A model generated the notes under the pieces. That model ran no database searches. It saw only the letters and a program-made list of their open reading frames with translations, and had not been told where the DNA came from. 47,977 nt of DNA, from the NCBI GenBank assembly GCA_041738345.1, contig JBGSPX010000004.1:1-47977 (forward strand), read 5' to 3'. This DNA comes from Proteocatella sp041738345 (lineage in GTDB: Bacteria > Bacillota > Clostridia > Peptostreptococcales > Filifactoraceae). The first letter of the stretch is position 1; each line of letters begins with the position of its first letter. The position numbers and the translations under genes are program-made. Below are positions 1 to 9,397 of the stretch, in pieces.

Positions 1-67
1 AGCCTGACAGATAGTCGGTACATGCTTTTATTTTTTCTTCAACAGTATAACTTGATTTTCTAGACAT
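1..67 (-). CDS. IS3-family transposase OrfA, N-terminal fragment (cut by window edge)
   Basis: Reading the minus strand from 67 gives ATG and 22 codons beginning MSRKSSYTVEEKIKACTDY, which then run off the window. A GGAGGTGGG ribosome binding site lies just upstream. The opening (basic start, then an EEKIKAC..YL helix) resembles the helix-turn-helix start of OrfA from IS150-like members of the IS3 family, the subunit that recognises the element ends. Only 22 residues are visible, so the family call rests on the N-terminal pattern and could be another HTH protein of the same superfamily. Whether the element is intact cannot be judged here. Confidence 0.55.
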   Translation of the reverse strand, partial: MSRKSSYTVEEKIKACTDYLSG

Positions 68-142
68 AATAAAATCCCACCTCCATAGATAAATGAAATT
101 TAATTATTTCATATGTCTACTTAAGTGGGATTATATCATATA
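1..142 (-). mobile_element. Probable end of an IS3-type insertion sequence
   Basis: The OrfA start at 67 is followed outward by about 75 bp of AT-rich leader. IS3-type elements usually have such a short leader ending in a terminal repeat that starts TG. A candidate outer end is the minus-strand TGCGGTATATATGATATAA near 142, but the other end and any target duplication lie outside the window, so the boundary is a guess. From here to 244 I see no gene. Confidence 0.3.
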
Positions 143-244
143 TACCGCACTATTTTTTTATTTATTTTGAGCAAATATTGGGTAGAAATCAGTAAATGAA
201 TTTTTTTAAAAGTATATTTTTAAGTTGATTAGGGTGGGGTAGGT

Positions 245-2578
245 ATGACTTTGGCTAAAAAGTATTATATGCAGGTTATATTTATATATATTTTTAGTAT
301 AATAGGAATAATATTATTAACGGAGAAATCGCTCGCAGAAACTTTGACACATATGATGATGATTTCGATTATAATTATTTCACTTTTTATTTCTGGAGAA
401 TATATATTTGAGAATCAGAGCAAACTTCAATTTTCTAAAATATTCTTATCACTGAGTATGTTTTTTTACTTACTAGAAGCAGTGGCGACTGAGTGCCAGA
501 TGGAATTCTATAGTGCGGTTCCATATGTGGGGATAGATTCATTGCTACACTTTATACGAAATGGAATGCTTTCACTAGGGGTATTTTTTATGCTTATAGA
601 CCATGGTGAAAAATGGAATAAGTTAAGACTTATAATAGATGTGTTTGTATTTGGGTTTTTTGTAATATATATTTCTTGGTTTGGATTCATTAATATATAT
701 ATAAATACAGCGGTGTATGATGATTTTCAAAAGGTATTTGCAATACTTTATATTGCTGCGGATGCAATGATTGTATTTTGCTATATACTTATCTATATGC
801 ATGAGTCGAGTTATTTAATTAAAACATCAAAGCAGATGGAGATATTGGCCTTTGGTTATATATTATTTTCTGATTTAATTTATTTTTATTCAATTGTTCA
901 AAATGCTTATTATCCATATATGCTCAATAAACTCATACCAATTTCATTTTTTCTAATTGCACTTAGTTTAGATGGAGAAAATGTAGAATATATTTATGAA
1001 AATGGAGTACAAGAAACAGATAAATATCTCATGATTATTTTAGTAGGAATGGGAATGGTTTCTTTTAGAATTAATCCTGATCTTATGACTGGGGTTTTAT
1101 TTTCAATAATGGTAATTTTTAGGCTTTTTTCAGATAGGTATACTAGAAATTATGAATTAAGTGAAAGCCTTGTTCAAAGCTATATTGAAACTAATAAAAA
1201 TTTGAAACTTAAAGCAGAAGATTTAAGCAAACTTTCATTTGAACTAGAAAATAGGATAATCCAAAGGACTAGAGAACTAGAAAATATAAATAAAGAACTT
1301 GTAGATGCGGTTAATACAGATATACTTACAAGGTTGCCAAATAGAACGAGTTTTATTGGAATTTTAGATAGTATGATTGCATCAGGAAATTTTGAGTTTG
1401 CAGTGATATTTATAGACGTAGATAGGTTTAAAACTATAAATGACTGGTATGGACATGAAGTAGGAGACTATATACTTTCGCAGGTAGCAAGACGCATAAG
1501 AAAGAATATAGATGAGGAAGATATAATAGCAAGACTTGGAGGAGATGAATTTGGGTTAGTAATTAAAAATTTTCAGGATCGTTTAGATATTATTAATTTC
1601 TCGGGAAAAATACTTTCAGATTTAAGAAGACCATTTATAACAAAGGAGAGAAAGATATTTATTACAGTCAGTGTAGGTATTTCAATATATCCAGAACATG
1701 CAAAAACTCGAAGTATGCTTATGAAATATGCGGATATAGCACTTTATAAATCTAAAGCAGAGGGTAAAGATAGATATACTATATATGATCTAGTTATGAG
1801 AAAAGCTGAAAATAGACGCCTTGAGATAGAAAACATATTATATGATGCTATCGAAAAAAATGAATTTTCAGTGGAATATAAGCCTCAATTTGAAATACAA
1901 GGCTCAGAGCTAAAAGTTTTAGAGGCCTTTATAAAATGGGATTCGGATATAATAGGAAGTATAAAAGAAACTGAATTTTTGGGGATTGCAGAAGAAAACG
2001 GGCTTATAATTCATATCGGAAAACTCCTTTTAGAAGAAGTTATAAAAGACCTAAAATATATAAACACCAAGTATAATTCAGATATTGTAATAGCTATAAA
2101 TATTTCGCCAAGGCAGTTTATGGAGCCAATGTTTGTGGAAGATATGAAGGTGCAAATACTGAAATATGATGTAAAACCCAATTGGCTTGAAATAGAAGTG
2201 ACTGAAGAACTTATTATGAGTAATGAGGAACTTATTATAAAAAGGCTTAATGAGATTTCAAGTCTAGGAATAAAGGTAGTTTTGGATAAATTTGGAAAAG
2301 GCTACTCTTCGTTTATACATCTAAAAAAACTCCCTATAGATAAGCTAAAACTTGATGCAGAGTTCATAAAGAATATAGAAAATGAAGATGATTACAAAAT
2401 TGTAAGAGCAATAATGCTTATGTGCAAATATATGGGAGTTTATTCTGCAGCAGAGGAAGTTTCAAACAATAGACAGATAAGAATTTTAAAAAGTATGGAG
2501 TGTGATTTTGCGCAAGGAGATATATACGGGAAGAATATGAATTTAGAAGAAATTGAGAATAATTATTTTAATATTTAG
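245..2578 (+). CDS. Membrane GGDEF-EAL protein with degenerate EAL domain (likely diguanylate cyclase)
   Basis: The first roughly 300 residues hold about eight to nine hydrophobic membrane segments. A coiled coil follows (about 310-355, ending in the RTRELENINKEL linker typical before GGDEF domains), then GGDEF with an intact signature at residues 432-436 (RLGGDEFG), then an EAL-like domain. Its signature reads EAF at 560-562, the DDFGTGYSS loop reads DKFGKGYSS at 681-689, and the late AEGVE motif reads AEEVS. These positions bind metal and catalytic water in active c-di-GMP phosphodiesterases, so I infer the EAL half is inactive and may bind ligand or regulate. The start follows GGGTGGGG. 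A paralogue with intact motifs follows after 15 nt. The membrane part has no family I recognise. Confidence 0.9.
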   Translation: MTLAKKYYMQVIFIYIFSIIGIILLTEKSLAETLTHMMMISIIIISLFISGEYIFENQSKLQFSKIFLSLSMFFYLLEAVATECQMEFYSAVPYVGIDSLLHFIRNGMLSLGVFFMLIDHGEKWNKLRLIIDVFVFGFFVIYISWFGFINIYINTAVYDDFQKVFAILYIAADAMIVFCYILIYMHESSYLIKTSKQMEILAFGYILFSDLIYFYSIVQNAYYPYMLNKLIPISFFLIALSLDGENVEYIYENGVQETDKYLMIILVGMGMVSFRINPDLMTGVLFSIMVIFRLFSDRYTRNYELSESLVQSYIETNKNLKLKAEDLSKLSFELENRIIQRTRELENINKELVDAVNTDILTRLPNRTSFIGILDSMIASGNFEFAVIFIDVDRFKTINDWYGHEVGDYILSQVARRIRKNIDEEDIIARLGGDEFGLVIKNFQDRLDIINFSGKILSDLRRPFITKERKIFITVSVGISIYPEHAKTRSMLMKYADIALYKSKAEGKDRYTIYDLVMRKAENRRLEIENILYDAIEKNEFSVEYKPQFEIQGSELKVLEAFIKWDSDIIGSIKETEFLGIAEENGLIIHIGKLLLEEVIKDLKYINTKYNSDIVIAINISPRQFMEPMFVEDMKVQILKYDVKPNWLEIEVTEELIMSNEELIIKRLNEISSLGIKVVLDKFGKGYSSFIHLKKLPIDKLKLDAEFIKNIENEDDYKIVRAIMLMCKYMGVYSAAEEVSNNRQIRILKSMECDFAQGDIYGKNMNLEEIENNYFNI

Positions 2579-2593
2579 TCTGGGAGTGGGAAT

Positions 2594-4795
2594 ATGAGGT
2601 TTATAGGGCTTATTGCAGCAGAAATAATAGCTATTTTTATAGTAGTACTAGCATTTAAGCATAGACTACAGATGAAAAAAAACAGAGATTATTTTAATGT
2701 GCTTATTGTCGCATCTATTATGTGTGCAGTAGGAAATTTTGTTGCGATTATATCGCCTTATTTTGGATTTTCAGGTAATTTAGCAGACATAATATACAAA
2801 TTGAGAGATATATTAATTGAATTTGCAGCATTTTTTTTGATAATAGGAATGCGAAAAAATTGGAATAGACTAAAAGGAATCGCGGATTTTTTTGTAGTAT
2901 TTATATTTTTAGGGTATATATTGCATAATTTTTTTGAGAGTTCAATAAGCTTGTACACGAGCAGAGGGCTTGTATTGATTTTAGAGCTCATCTTAAGTTC
3001 TGCAAGTATAACCTCTGTAATAATAATATATACTAAGGATACTTATTTTAAAAATGTGCATGGATATTTTGAATTTACAGCACTTATATTATTAAATATC
3101 CTAAATCTTGCACTTAGAGAATGGCCGTTTGTTTATGCAATGTTGCTATTACTTTTGATAAGTGCAGTTATTCAGAAGAATAAAAGTGTAAATGAAACTG
3201 GTTATGAAAACGAACTTTCATTAACTATGGATATAGGACATTTACAATTTCCAATCTGGCTACTGTTTGTGGTGGCACTTTTTAGTGGAAGTGATTTAAG
3301 GATAATAATGTTTTTTGTAGCGCTTATATTGTTAAAAGTAACAATATATAAATATATAAATATTTATGAATTTAATATAGCGTTGACATATCAATATAAA
3401 GAATTGAATGAAAAACTAAATCAAAAAGTTATTGAAATATCTAGGGTAAATAGCGACTTAGAAGATATTGTTAAGGAGAGAACACAAAAACTAGAGTTAA
3501 AAAATGAAGAACTTTATGGAATTATAAATATAGATCCAATAACAAGAGTAGCAAACAGAAATAGGTTTATCTCATATTTAGATAGTTTGATAGAACGTTC
3601 TTCGGAGGATTTAGAGATGGCGCTTTATTTTATAGACCTAGATAGATTTAAAGTTATAAATGACTGGTATGGACATGATATTGGAGATTTAGTGCTTGAA
3701 TATACAGCGGATAAAATAAAGAATATGTTAGGGAACAAGGCTTTTATAGGAAGGCTTGGGGGCGATGAATTTGGAATTATAATTGATAAGAGTAATGCGG
3801 ATAGGAGTTTTCTAGACACTGCGAATCAGATTATAGAGGAATTTAGAAGTCCATTTACTATAAAAAATAAAACTATAGTTTCTACGGTAAGCATTGGCGT
3901 AACAATATATCCACTTAATGCTAAGCGAAGAATAGACCTCATGAAATTTGCAGATATAGCACTTTATAAAGCAAAGCTTAAGGGGAAAGATAGGGCGGTT
4001 TTATATGACCGTAATCTTAAGCGTGAAGAAAATAGAAAGCTTGAAATTGAGAGCAGATTGAAGGATGGTTTCTTTAATGGGGAATTCTTTTTGAATTATC
4101 AGCCTCAGATAAGTGTTAAAACTCAAGAATTAGTATCAGTAGAAGCACTTTTAAGATGGGAAAATGAAGCATTAGGAATTGTAAGCCCCGCAGAATTTAT
4201 TACAATTGCAGAAGACAGCGGGATGATAGTTCAAATAGGGGAATTTGTACTAAAAAATGCACTAGAAGGAATTAAGTATATAAATCAAACTTACAATAAA
4301 GATTTAAAGATAGCATTAAATGTATCTCCAAAACAGTTTTATGAAATTGATTTTTTAGATAATATTGATGTATTTTTAGATAAATATGAAGTAGAGCCAT
4401 CATGGGTAGAACTAGAGATAACTGAAAATCTAGCTATAAGAAATGAGGAAATTGTATTTTCAAAGCTAAAAAGAATAAAGGAAAGAGGGATATCGATAGC
4501 GATAGATGATTTTGGAACAGGATATTCATCCTTTTCATATATAAAGAAATATCCTATAGATAAACTCAAAATTGCGAGGGAGCTCATAATAGGAGTAAGT
4601 GATTCGTATGAGGATTACAAGATGGTAAAGGCGATAATATTTATGTGTAAGGAACTAAATATAAGTACGATTGCAGAGGGTGTTGAGAAAAGTGAGCAGG
4701 TAGATATACTAAATCAGCTTGGATGTGATATAATACAAGGGTATTATTATGACAAACCAAGAAGTCTTAAAGACTTAGAACTTGAATATTTTTAG
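2594..4795 (+). CDS. Membrane GGDEF-EAL protein, both active-site signatures intact
   Basis: This 733-residue paralogue of the preceding gene shares its layout: several N-terminal membrane segments (about 1-260), a coiled linker (RTQKLELKNEEL), GGDEF and EAL. The GGDEF signature is intact at residues 389-393. The EAL domain keeps EALLRW at 517-522, the ELEITEN metal-site motif, DDFGTGYSS from 638, the lysine in PIDKLKI and IAEGVE. It could therefore both make and break c-di-GMP, although in many family members one activity dominates. It starts after GGGAGTGGG, 15 nt downstream of its paralogue and 15 nt before the DnaD-domain gene, so all are probably co-transcribed. The signal sensed by the membrane part is not evident. 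Confidence 0.9.
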   Translation: MRFIGLIAAEIIAIFIVVLAFKHRLQMKKNRDYFNVLIVASIMCAVGNFVAIISPYFGFSGNLADIIYKLRDILIEFAAFFLIIGMRKNWNRLKGIADFFVVFIFLGYILHNFFESSISLYTSRGLVLILELILSSASITSVIIIYTKDTYFKNVHGYFEFTALILLNILNLALREWPFVYAMLLLLLISAVIQKNKSVNETGYENELSLTMDIGHLQFPIWLLFVVALFSGSDLRIIMFFVALILLKVTIYKYINIYEFNIALTYQYKELNEKLNQKVIEISRVNSDLEDIVKERTQKLELKNEELYGIINIDPITRVANRNRFISYLDSLIERSSEDLEMALYFIDLDRFKVINDWYGHDIGDLVLEYTADKIKNMLGNKAFIGRLGGDEFGIIIDKSNADRSFLDTANQIIEEFRSPFTIKNKTIVSTVSIGVTIYPLNAKRRIDLMKFADIALYKAKLKGKDRAVLYDRNLKREENRKLEIESRLKDGFFNGEFFLNYQPQISVKTQELVSVEALLRWENEALGIVSPAEFITIAEDSGMIVQIGEFVLKNALEGIKYINQTYNKDLKIALNVSPKQFYEIDFLDNIDVFLDKYEVEPSWVELEITENLAIRNEEIVFSKLKRIKERGISIAIDDFGTGYSSFSYIKKYPIDKLKIARELIIGVSDSYEDYKMVKAIIFMCKELNISTIAEGVEKSEQVDILNQLGCDIIQGYYYDKPRSLKDLELEYF

Positions 4796-4810
4796 ATACA
4801 GGGAGATACT

Positions 4811-6097
4811 ATGTTTTTTCAAGAAAAAATTGAATCATTTAAGAAAGATACTACTATTCCGAATATATTTTTCGAGCAGATACTTCCTATAGTTAATCCA
4901 CTTATGCTAAAAATATATCTTTATGCCTATTATTTAAGTCAGAATGAAGAAGCCGCAGAGAACTTTAAAATAAATAGCAATGAAGCTTTGGCGGAAAAGC
5001 TAGAAGTATCACTTGATGATATTTTAGCATGTTGGGATTTTTTTGAATCCTGTGGACTTATAATAAAGCATAGGATAAATGAAGAACAAGCACATCTTTT
5101 TTCAGTGGAGTTTAAGAATTTAAAGGATATAGGCCTTAAGAAAACTCCAAAGTCAATAAGTTCAGAAGAACTACTTGTAGCTTATCAAAATGAAGATTAT
5201 AGGAAAATGTATGATCAGATAGAGCAAATCACACAGCTTCCGCTTATGCATCACGATATGAAAAAAATAAATGAATTTATACAGCAATATAATCTGCCGA
5301 AAGAGCTTATAGTAGAGGCGGTTAAGTTTAATTTATATAGAAAAAAATCAAAATCTATGGATTCAGCACTAGGAGTACTTAGAAATTGGTATTTGGATGG
5401 AGTTAGAAGCAGTGAAGATCTGGATACAATGCTTAAGCAAAAAGAAAAACGCTATGTAGAGTATAAAAAAATATTGGCAAATTTTGGAGAATACCGTCTG
5501 CCAACAAAGCCAGAGGAAGAAATGATGGATATGTGGCTTGATGAATATAAATTTAGCATAGAAGTTATAGAAAATGCACTTAAGAAAACGACTTCGATAA
5601 AAAGTCCAAATATGAATTATCTAAATGGAATACTAAAAAACTGGCATGAAAAAGTGAAGGAAAATGCAATTAAAGAAATAGAGCAAGGTAAAGTTATCGT
5701 AAATGAGCCTAAGGAAGATAAACAAGAATATAGGGCAAAGATTTTAAGATTTATAAATTTTACTCAAAAAACAATGACTAAAAAAGAAGTAGATGCGCTA
5801 GACTTTCTTTATGAGAATTACCATTCAGAGGATGTACTTTTGGCAATAAAGTGGCTTAGAGAAAAAACTATTCCAATCACGCTAAATAATATATGTAAAA
5901 TGCTTGTAGACCCATCTATGAATGAAGATGATAAAATTGGAATGGAAGATATAAATAAGATTGAAACGAAAAGTCCAATTAAAAAGAAGGGACAAGATGT
6001 TTCTAAAGCTAAAGGCTCAGAATCTGGTGAAATGGATGAATTGGAGAGACGACTTCAAAAAAGATTATTTGAAAAACTTTCTCAAAGAGGAAATTAG
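4811..6097 (+). CDS. DnaD-domain replication initiation/primosome protein
   Basis: A 428-residue protein with an N-terminal winged-helix-like part and two clear DnaD/DnaB_2 repeats, near residues 145-205 (ending in ALGVLRNWYLDGV) and 212-285 (ending in YLNGILKNWHEK). A third related helical segment near 305-360 reads YENYHSEDVLLAIKWL. In Firmicutes such proteins (DnaD, DnaB) remodel DNA at origins or stalled forks and work with a DnaI-type loader to bring in the replicative helicase. Here a DnaI/DnaC-like ATPase follows 25 nt downstream, which supports that role. The start follows AGGGAG. The C-terminus is charged and low in complexity. The protein could serve as DnaB or DnaD, so I give no symbol. 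Confidence 0.88.
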   Translation: MFFQEKIESFKKDTTIPNIFFEQILPIVNPLMLKIYLYAYYLSQNEEAAENFKINSNEALAEKLEVSLDDILACWDFFESCGLIIKHRINEEQAHLFSVEFKNLKDIGLKKTPKSISSEELLVAYQNEDYRKMYDQIEQITQLPLMHHDMKKINEFIQQYNLPKELIVEAVKFNLYRKKSKSMDSALGVLRNWYLDGVRSSEDLDTMLKQKEKRYVEYKKILANFGEYRLPTKPEEEMMDMWLDEYKFSIEVIENALKKTTSIKSPNMNYLNGILKNWHEKVKENAIKEIEQGKVIVNEPKEDKQEYRAKILRFINFTQKTMTKKEVDALDFLYENYHSEDVLLAIKWLREKTIPITLNNICKMLVDPSMNEDDKIGMEDINKIETKSPIKKKGQDVSKAKGSESGEMDELERRLQKRLFEKLSQRGN

Positions 6098-6122
6098 ATT
6101 AAAAAGATAGGAAGTAGAAAGT

Positions 6123-7109
6123 ATGCACAACATAGAGTATATTTATCAGAGGAAAAGAGATCAAAAAGAAGCAGAACTTCAAAATAGAAAAACTATAATA
6201 TATCAAGAAAATCCAGAACTTGAAACGATGGATGATAGAATAAAATTATTAAATTTAGAGCTTACTAAATATACAGTTTTGGGAAATAAAGAAGCAATGC
6301 AAAAGAGCGAAAAATCACTTGAAGCTGCAAAAGCAGAACGAAAAGCCTATATGCAAGAACATGAAATTAACGCACAAGACCTTAAACTTAAATATGAATG
6401 CGATATATGCAAAGATAGGGGATATGTAGAAAAACTCGGCGTGTTTGAAAAATGTATATGTCTTAGAAAGATGCAAGAACAGCTTAGGTATAGAAAATCT
6501 AATTTAAGAAGAAGAGTGGAAAAAGAAAATTTTTCAACATTCAATATTGCTAGATTTGATGATAAGCTTCAATATGAAATAAGTCCAGAACTTGAACTTA
6601 AAAAGACAGCCAGAGCACAAATGGAAACAATCCTAGGAGAAAGCCTTAGATTTATAGAAAACTTTGATAAAACGGATACCAAAAGTCTTATATTTTACGG
6701 TGGAGTAGGTTTAGGAAAGAGTTTTATGTGTTCTGCGATAGCCAAAGAAATGATGGATAGAGGAAGATCGGTGCTTTATTATACAGCAAATGAGCTTGTG
6801 GATTTATTGCAACTTTATACTTTTGATAGAGAGGCTTTTTTTAAGGAGTATATAATAGAAGACTATCGAGATTTAGATGACGTTGATTTATTGATAATAG
6901 ATGATTTAGGAGCAGAACTTACAAATAATTTTGTAAGAACCTCGTTTTTTAATATAATTAACACTAGAATAATAAAGGATAAAAAACTTATAATATCAAC
7001 AAATCTATCGCCTTTAGAACTAAAAGAAAGATATGATGAAAGAATTTTTTCAAGACTTATAATGTATACAGATCCATATAAATTTGTAGGAGAAGATTTA
7101 AGATGGTAG
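6123..7109 (+). CDS. DnaI/DnaC-like helicase loader ATPase
   Basis: A 328-residue AAA+ ATPase of the DnaC/DnaI/IstB group. Residues 1-80 are helical and charged. A zinc-binding cluster CDICKDRGYVEKLGVFEKC (C-x2-C followed by a C-x-C pair) resembles the N-terminal zinc module of Bacillus DnaI. The ATPase core has Walker A GGVGLGKS (near residue 194), Walker B LLIIDDLGAE and the sensor-1 stretch IISTNLSP. It should load replicative helicase on DNA together with the DnaD-domain protein encoded directly upstream. Ribosome binding site AGGAAG precedes the ATG. The 3' end overlaps the next gene by 7 nt, indicating translational coupling. IstB-like transposition ATPases share the fold, but the zinc cluster and the neighbour favour a primosome role. 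Confidence 0.9.
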   Translation: MHNIEYIYQRKRDQKEAELQNRKTIIYQENPELETMDDRIKLLNLELTKYTVLGNKEAMQKSEKSLEAAKAERKAYMQEHEINAQDLKLKYECDICKDRGYVEKLGVFEKCICLRKMQEQLRYRKSNLRRRVEKENFSTFNIARFDDKLQYEISPELELKKTARAQMETILGESLRFIENFDKTDTKSLIFYGGVGLGKSFMCSAIAKEMMDRGRSVLYYTANELVDLLQLYTFDREAFFKEYIIEDYRDLDDVDLLIIDDLGAELTNNFVRTSFFNIINTRIIKDKKLIISTNLSPLELKERYDERIFSRLIMYTDPYKFVGEDLRW

Positions 7110-7690
7110 AATCAAATAAAGCACGTTTTATACAGATATACAACACTCATATAAAAAGGGAAGGTTCACAAAAACTACTGGCTTACCTTGAAAAAAGCGA
7201 CTTTTTTATAGCACCTTCTTCAACTAGGTTTCATTGTAGCTATGAAGGTGGACTATGTGAACACAGTTTGAATGTATATGATTGTCTTAAAGATTATTTA
7301 AGTAGAGATTATGTTAAAAATAGATATAAGCTTAATCCAACTGAGGAAAAAATAGCTGTAGTATCCCTGCTTCACGATGTATGTAAAGTAAATACTTATA
7401 CTCAAAGTATGAGAAATAAAAAAGATGAAGATGGAAGATGGGTACAAGTGCCATTTTATGAATTTAAAGAAAAATTTAGTTATGGAAGTCATGGCGGAAA
7501 GAGTATCTTTATAATTCAAGAGTTTATGAAGCTTGATGCAGAAGAGCAAGTGGCAATAAACTGTCATATGGGAGCATATGATAGAATGCCTGGAGATTTT
7601 AGCTTAAATGCGGCATATGCACAATTTCCACTGGCGCTAGCACTCCATATTGCAGATGTAGAAGCTACAGTCATTTTAGAAAATGAATAA
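7103..7690 (+). CDS. HD-domain phosphohydrolase
   Basis: A 195-residue HD-superfamily protein. The metal-binding pattern is visible as CEHSLNVYDCL (first His), LLHDVCKVNTY (the HD pair with a following basic residue) and IADVEAT near the C-terminus (last Asp). HD proteins hydrolyse phosphate esters, often nucleotides or cyclic nucleotides, in the cytoplasm, but nothing here reveals the substrate. It begins inside the last codons of the helicase-loader gene, so the two are translated together; this suggests a housekeeping link to replication or nucleotide supply, which is inference. Transcription ends at the stem-loop directly downstream. Confidence 0.82.
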   Translation: MVESNKARFIQIYNTHIKREGSQKLLAYLEKSDFFIAPSSTRFHCSYEGGLCEHSLNVYDCLKDYLSRDYVKNRYKLNPTEEKIAVVSLLHDVCKVNTYTQSMRNKKDEDGRWVQVPFYEFKEKFSYGSHGGKSIFIIQEFMKLDAEEQVAINCHMGAYDRMPGDFSLNAAYAQFPLALALHIADVEATVILENE

Positions 7691-7699
7691 AATTTATAA

Positions 7700-7777
7700 A
7701 AAAGCCCTAATCATCTTAATTGAACCGCCCCAAAAAAGTTGGCTTGGGGAAAATTAAGAAAATTAGGGTTTTTTGTT
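7700..7777. terminator. Long nested hairpin terminator between convergent genes
   Basis: CCCTAAT and CTTAATT on the left pair with AATTAAG and ATTAGGG on the right, enclosing an inner CCCCAA/TTGGGG stem. U-runs exist on both strands, so it can end both the HD gene and the NhaC-family gene. Confidence 0.85.
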
Positions 7778-7800
7778 ATATCAAACTGTGTTTTACTAAA

Positions 7801-9288
7801 TTAAGCTTCTTTCTTTTCAGCGGACTTTTCATATTTGTACGCATTTTTCTTAAGGTACACATCAGGCTCTGATGGTAATTTGAAAAGCGGTACAAATCTA
7901 TCAAGTCCAGTTAAAGTTAATACTAATATAGAACCTACAGCTATCATCGCCATGAAATTATATTTTATTATGTCCGTTGCGACAAACTCATAAAGTTGGT
8001 ATACTGCGGTCGCAATACCTACATAAAAAGTCATATATACATGCCATGGAATAAGCTGTGACCCAAATACGCCTAGCGCATCTCCAAAGGTAGCATTTCT
8101 AAGTCTAAGTGTATACATATCTTCTTCACTTGCAACTACATTGTTGTCTGTAAGTTCCTTTACAATAGGCCCAATTGTAACAATTTGCGCCATTTCATCT
8201 GAAAGTGCTGCATTTCCTGCTATTGAAAGCACCCCATTCCAGAACATTAGCTGTCTTACATTTCTTGAAATTTTTGAAACTAGATTAGAAAGTGGAGCAA
8301 AGGCATTTATCTTACTCATAATACCACCAAAAGCAGCTACCCACCTCATCATTACAATTACCCAGCCTCCTGCATCTGCAAATCCCGCTTGCATTAATTC
8401 CAAAAATCCTGGTACTGATTCAACGGTCCCTGCAAAAAGTCCGAATACAAGCGAACAAATTATTCCCATTCCAAGACACGCAAGTGTTGGAAGTCCTTTT
8501 ATCGCCGCTGCCAAAACTACGATTAGTGGTACAATCATATACATCGGCACACCTTCTTGAACCTGATTTAGAAGCGTAACTGCTGAAGGTCTAGCTTCTT
8601 CAAGATTTGCCCAAACTTCTTTTGGAATCTGATTTATAGCTTCAGTGGCACTTGCTAAGTTACTAGGGAGGCCTAAGCTAAAAATAAATATTACCACTGC
8701 GGTAATGATTAAGCAAATCGCTGACCATACTCCCTGGTGTTTTATACGTCTTATAACTTCAACTCTTTGGATTCCAGAACTTACTACCGTAGTGTCTGAA
8801 ATAAGACCTATATTATCACCAAAGCATGCGCCTCCTGCGATTGCGGCAGTTGTAAGCAAAATGTTTCCACCAACTATATGGTTTAACCATAAAAAGATAG
8901 GTGCACATGCCGCAAAAGTTCCCCAAGAAGTTCCAGTTGCTATAGATAATACGGCGGTAACCAAAAAGCCTGTAACCGCTACTGTTTTAGCAGTCATTCC
9001 CAAACTTAATGCAATATTTATAATAGCTGCAGCTACTCCAGTAGACATAAATGCCTCTGCCATTGCATAAGCTACCATAAGTATAAAGAATACTAGCTGC
9101 ATTTCCTTTACATTTTCAACTGCACAATCTACAATTTCATTAAACGAAAGTCTATCGGTAATAACCGCAACGACAGCGGCTAAGACTGCAGCAAGAGGTG
9201 CTGCAATTAGTGCATCCACCTTCATTATCATAAGTCCTGCCATCAAAAATACTGGCGTAAATTTAAATAGTCCTACTAAAAAAGGCAT
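7801..9288 (-). CDS. NhaC-family transporter under lysine-riboswitch control (candidate lysine transporter)
   Basis: A membrane protein of about 495 residues with roughly twelve hydrophobic segments. It carries NhaC-superfamily signatures such as AVLSIATGTSWGTFAACAP and GGACFGDNIGLISDTTV. The family was defined on Na+/H+ antiporters, but members behind lysine riboswitches have been proposed as lysine transporters (the lysW-type proposal from comparative genomics). Because the leader here is a lysine riboswitch with a terminator, lysine uptake fits better than sodium export; this is inference. The start at 9288 (MPFLVGLF) is chosen because GGAGGAAATATT stands directly before it; an upstream ATG at 9360 lies inside the terminator hairpin and lacks such a site. 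Confidence 0.85.
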   Translation of the reverse strand: MPFLVGLFKFTPVFLMAGLMIMKVDALIAAPLAAVLAAVVAVITDRLSFNEIVDCAVENVKEMQLVFFILMVAYAMAEAFMSTGVAAAIINIALSLGMTAKTVAVTGFLVTAVLSIATGTSWGTFAACAPIFLWLNHIVGGNILLTTAAIAGGACFGDNIGLISDTTVVSSGIQRVEVIRRIKHQGVWSAICLIITAVVIFIFSLGLPSNLASATEAINQIPKEVWANLEEARPSAVTLLNQVQEGVPMYMIVPLIVVLAAAIKGLPTLACLGMGIICSLVFGLFAGTVESVPGFLELMQAGFADAGGWVIVMMRWVAAFGGIMSKINAFAPLSNLVSKISRNVRQLMFWNGVLSIAGNAALSDEMAQIVTIGPIVKELTDNNVVASEEDMYTLRLRNATFGDALGVFGSQLIPWHVYMTFYVGIATAVYQLYEFVATDIIKYNFMAMIAVGSILVLTLTGLDRFVPLFKLPSEPDVYLKKNAYKYEKSAEKKEA

Positions 9289-9335
9289 AATATTTCCTCC
9301 AAAATTTCTACATAATAATAGATTAAAAATCAAAT

Positions 9336-9368
9336 AAAAAAACCCTTGAGCAAAATTCACTCAAGGGT
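9336..9368 (-). terminator. Attenuator terminator of the lysine riboswitch
   Basis: On the minus strand ACCCTTGAG, a 9-nt loop and CTCAAGGGT form a perfect 9-bp stem followed by an unbroken U-run. It lies between the aptamer and the transporter start, so transcription is expected to stop here when lysine is bound. Confidence 0.93.
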
Positions 9369-9397
9369 CGCTTTTTCCACAAAAAATCGATTTGAAT

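Noticed and set aside
8141..9070. Two long plus-strand frames of about 140 codons
   Set aside because: They are antisense to the NhaC-family gene, with unusual composition and no ribosome binding sites; mirror frames of a membrane protein.
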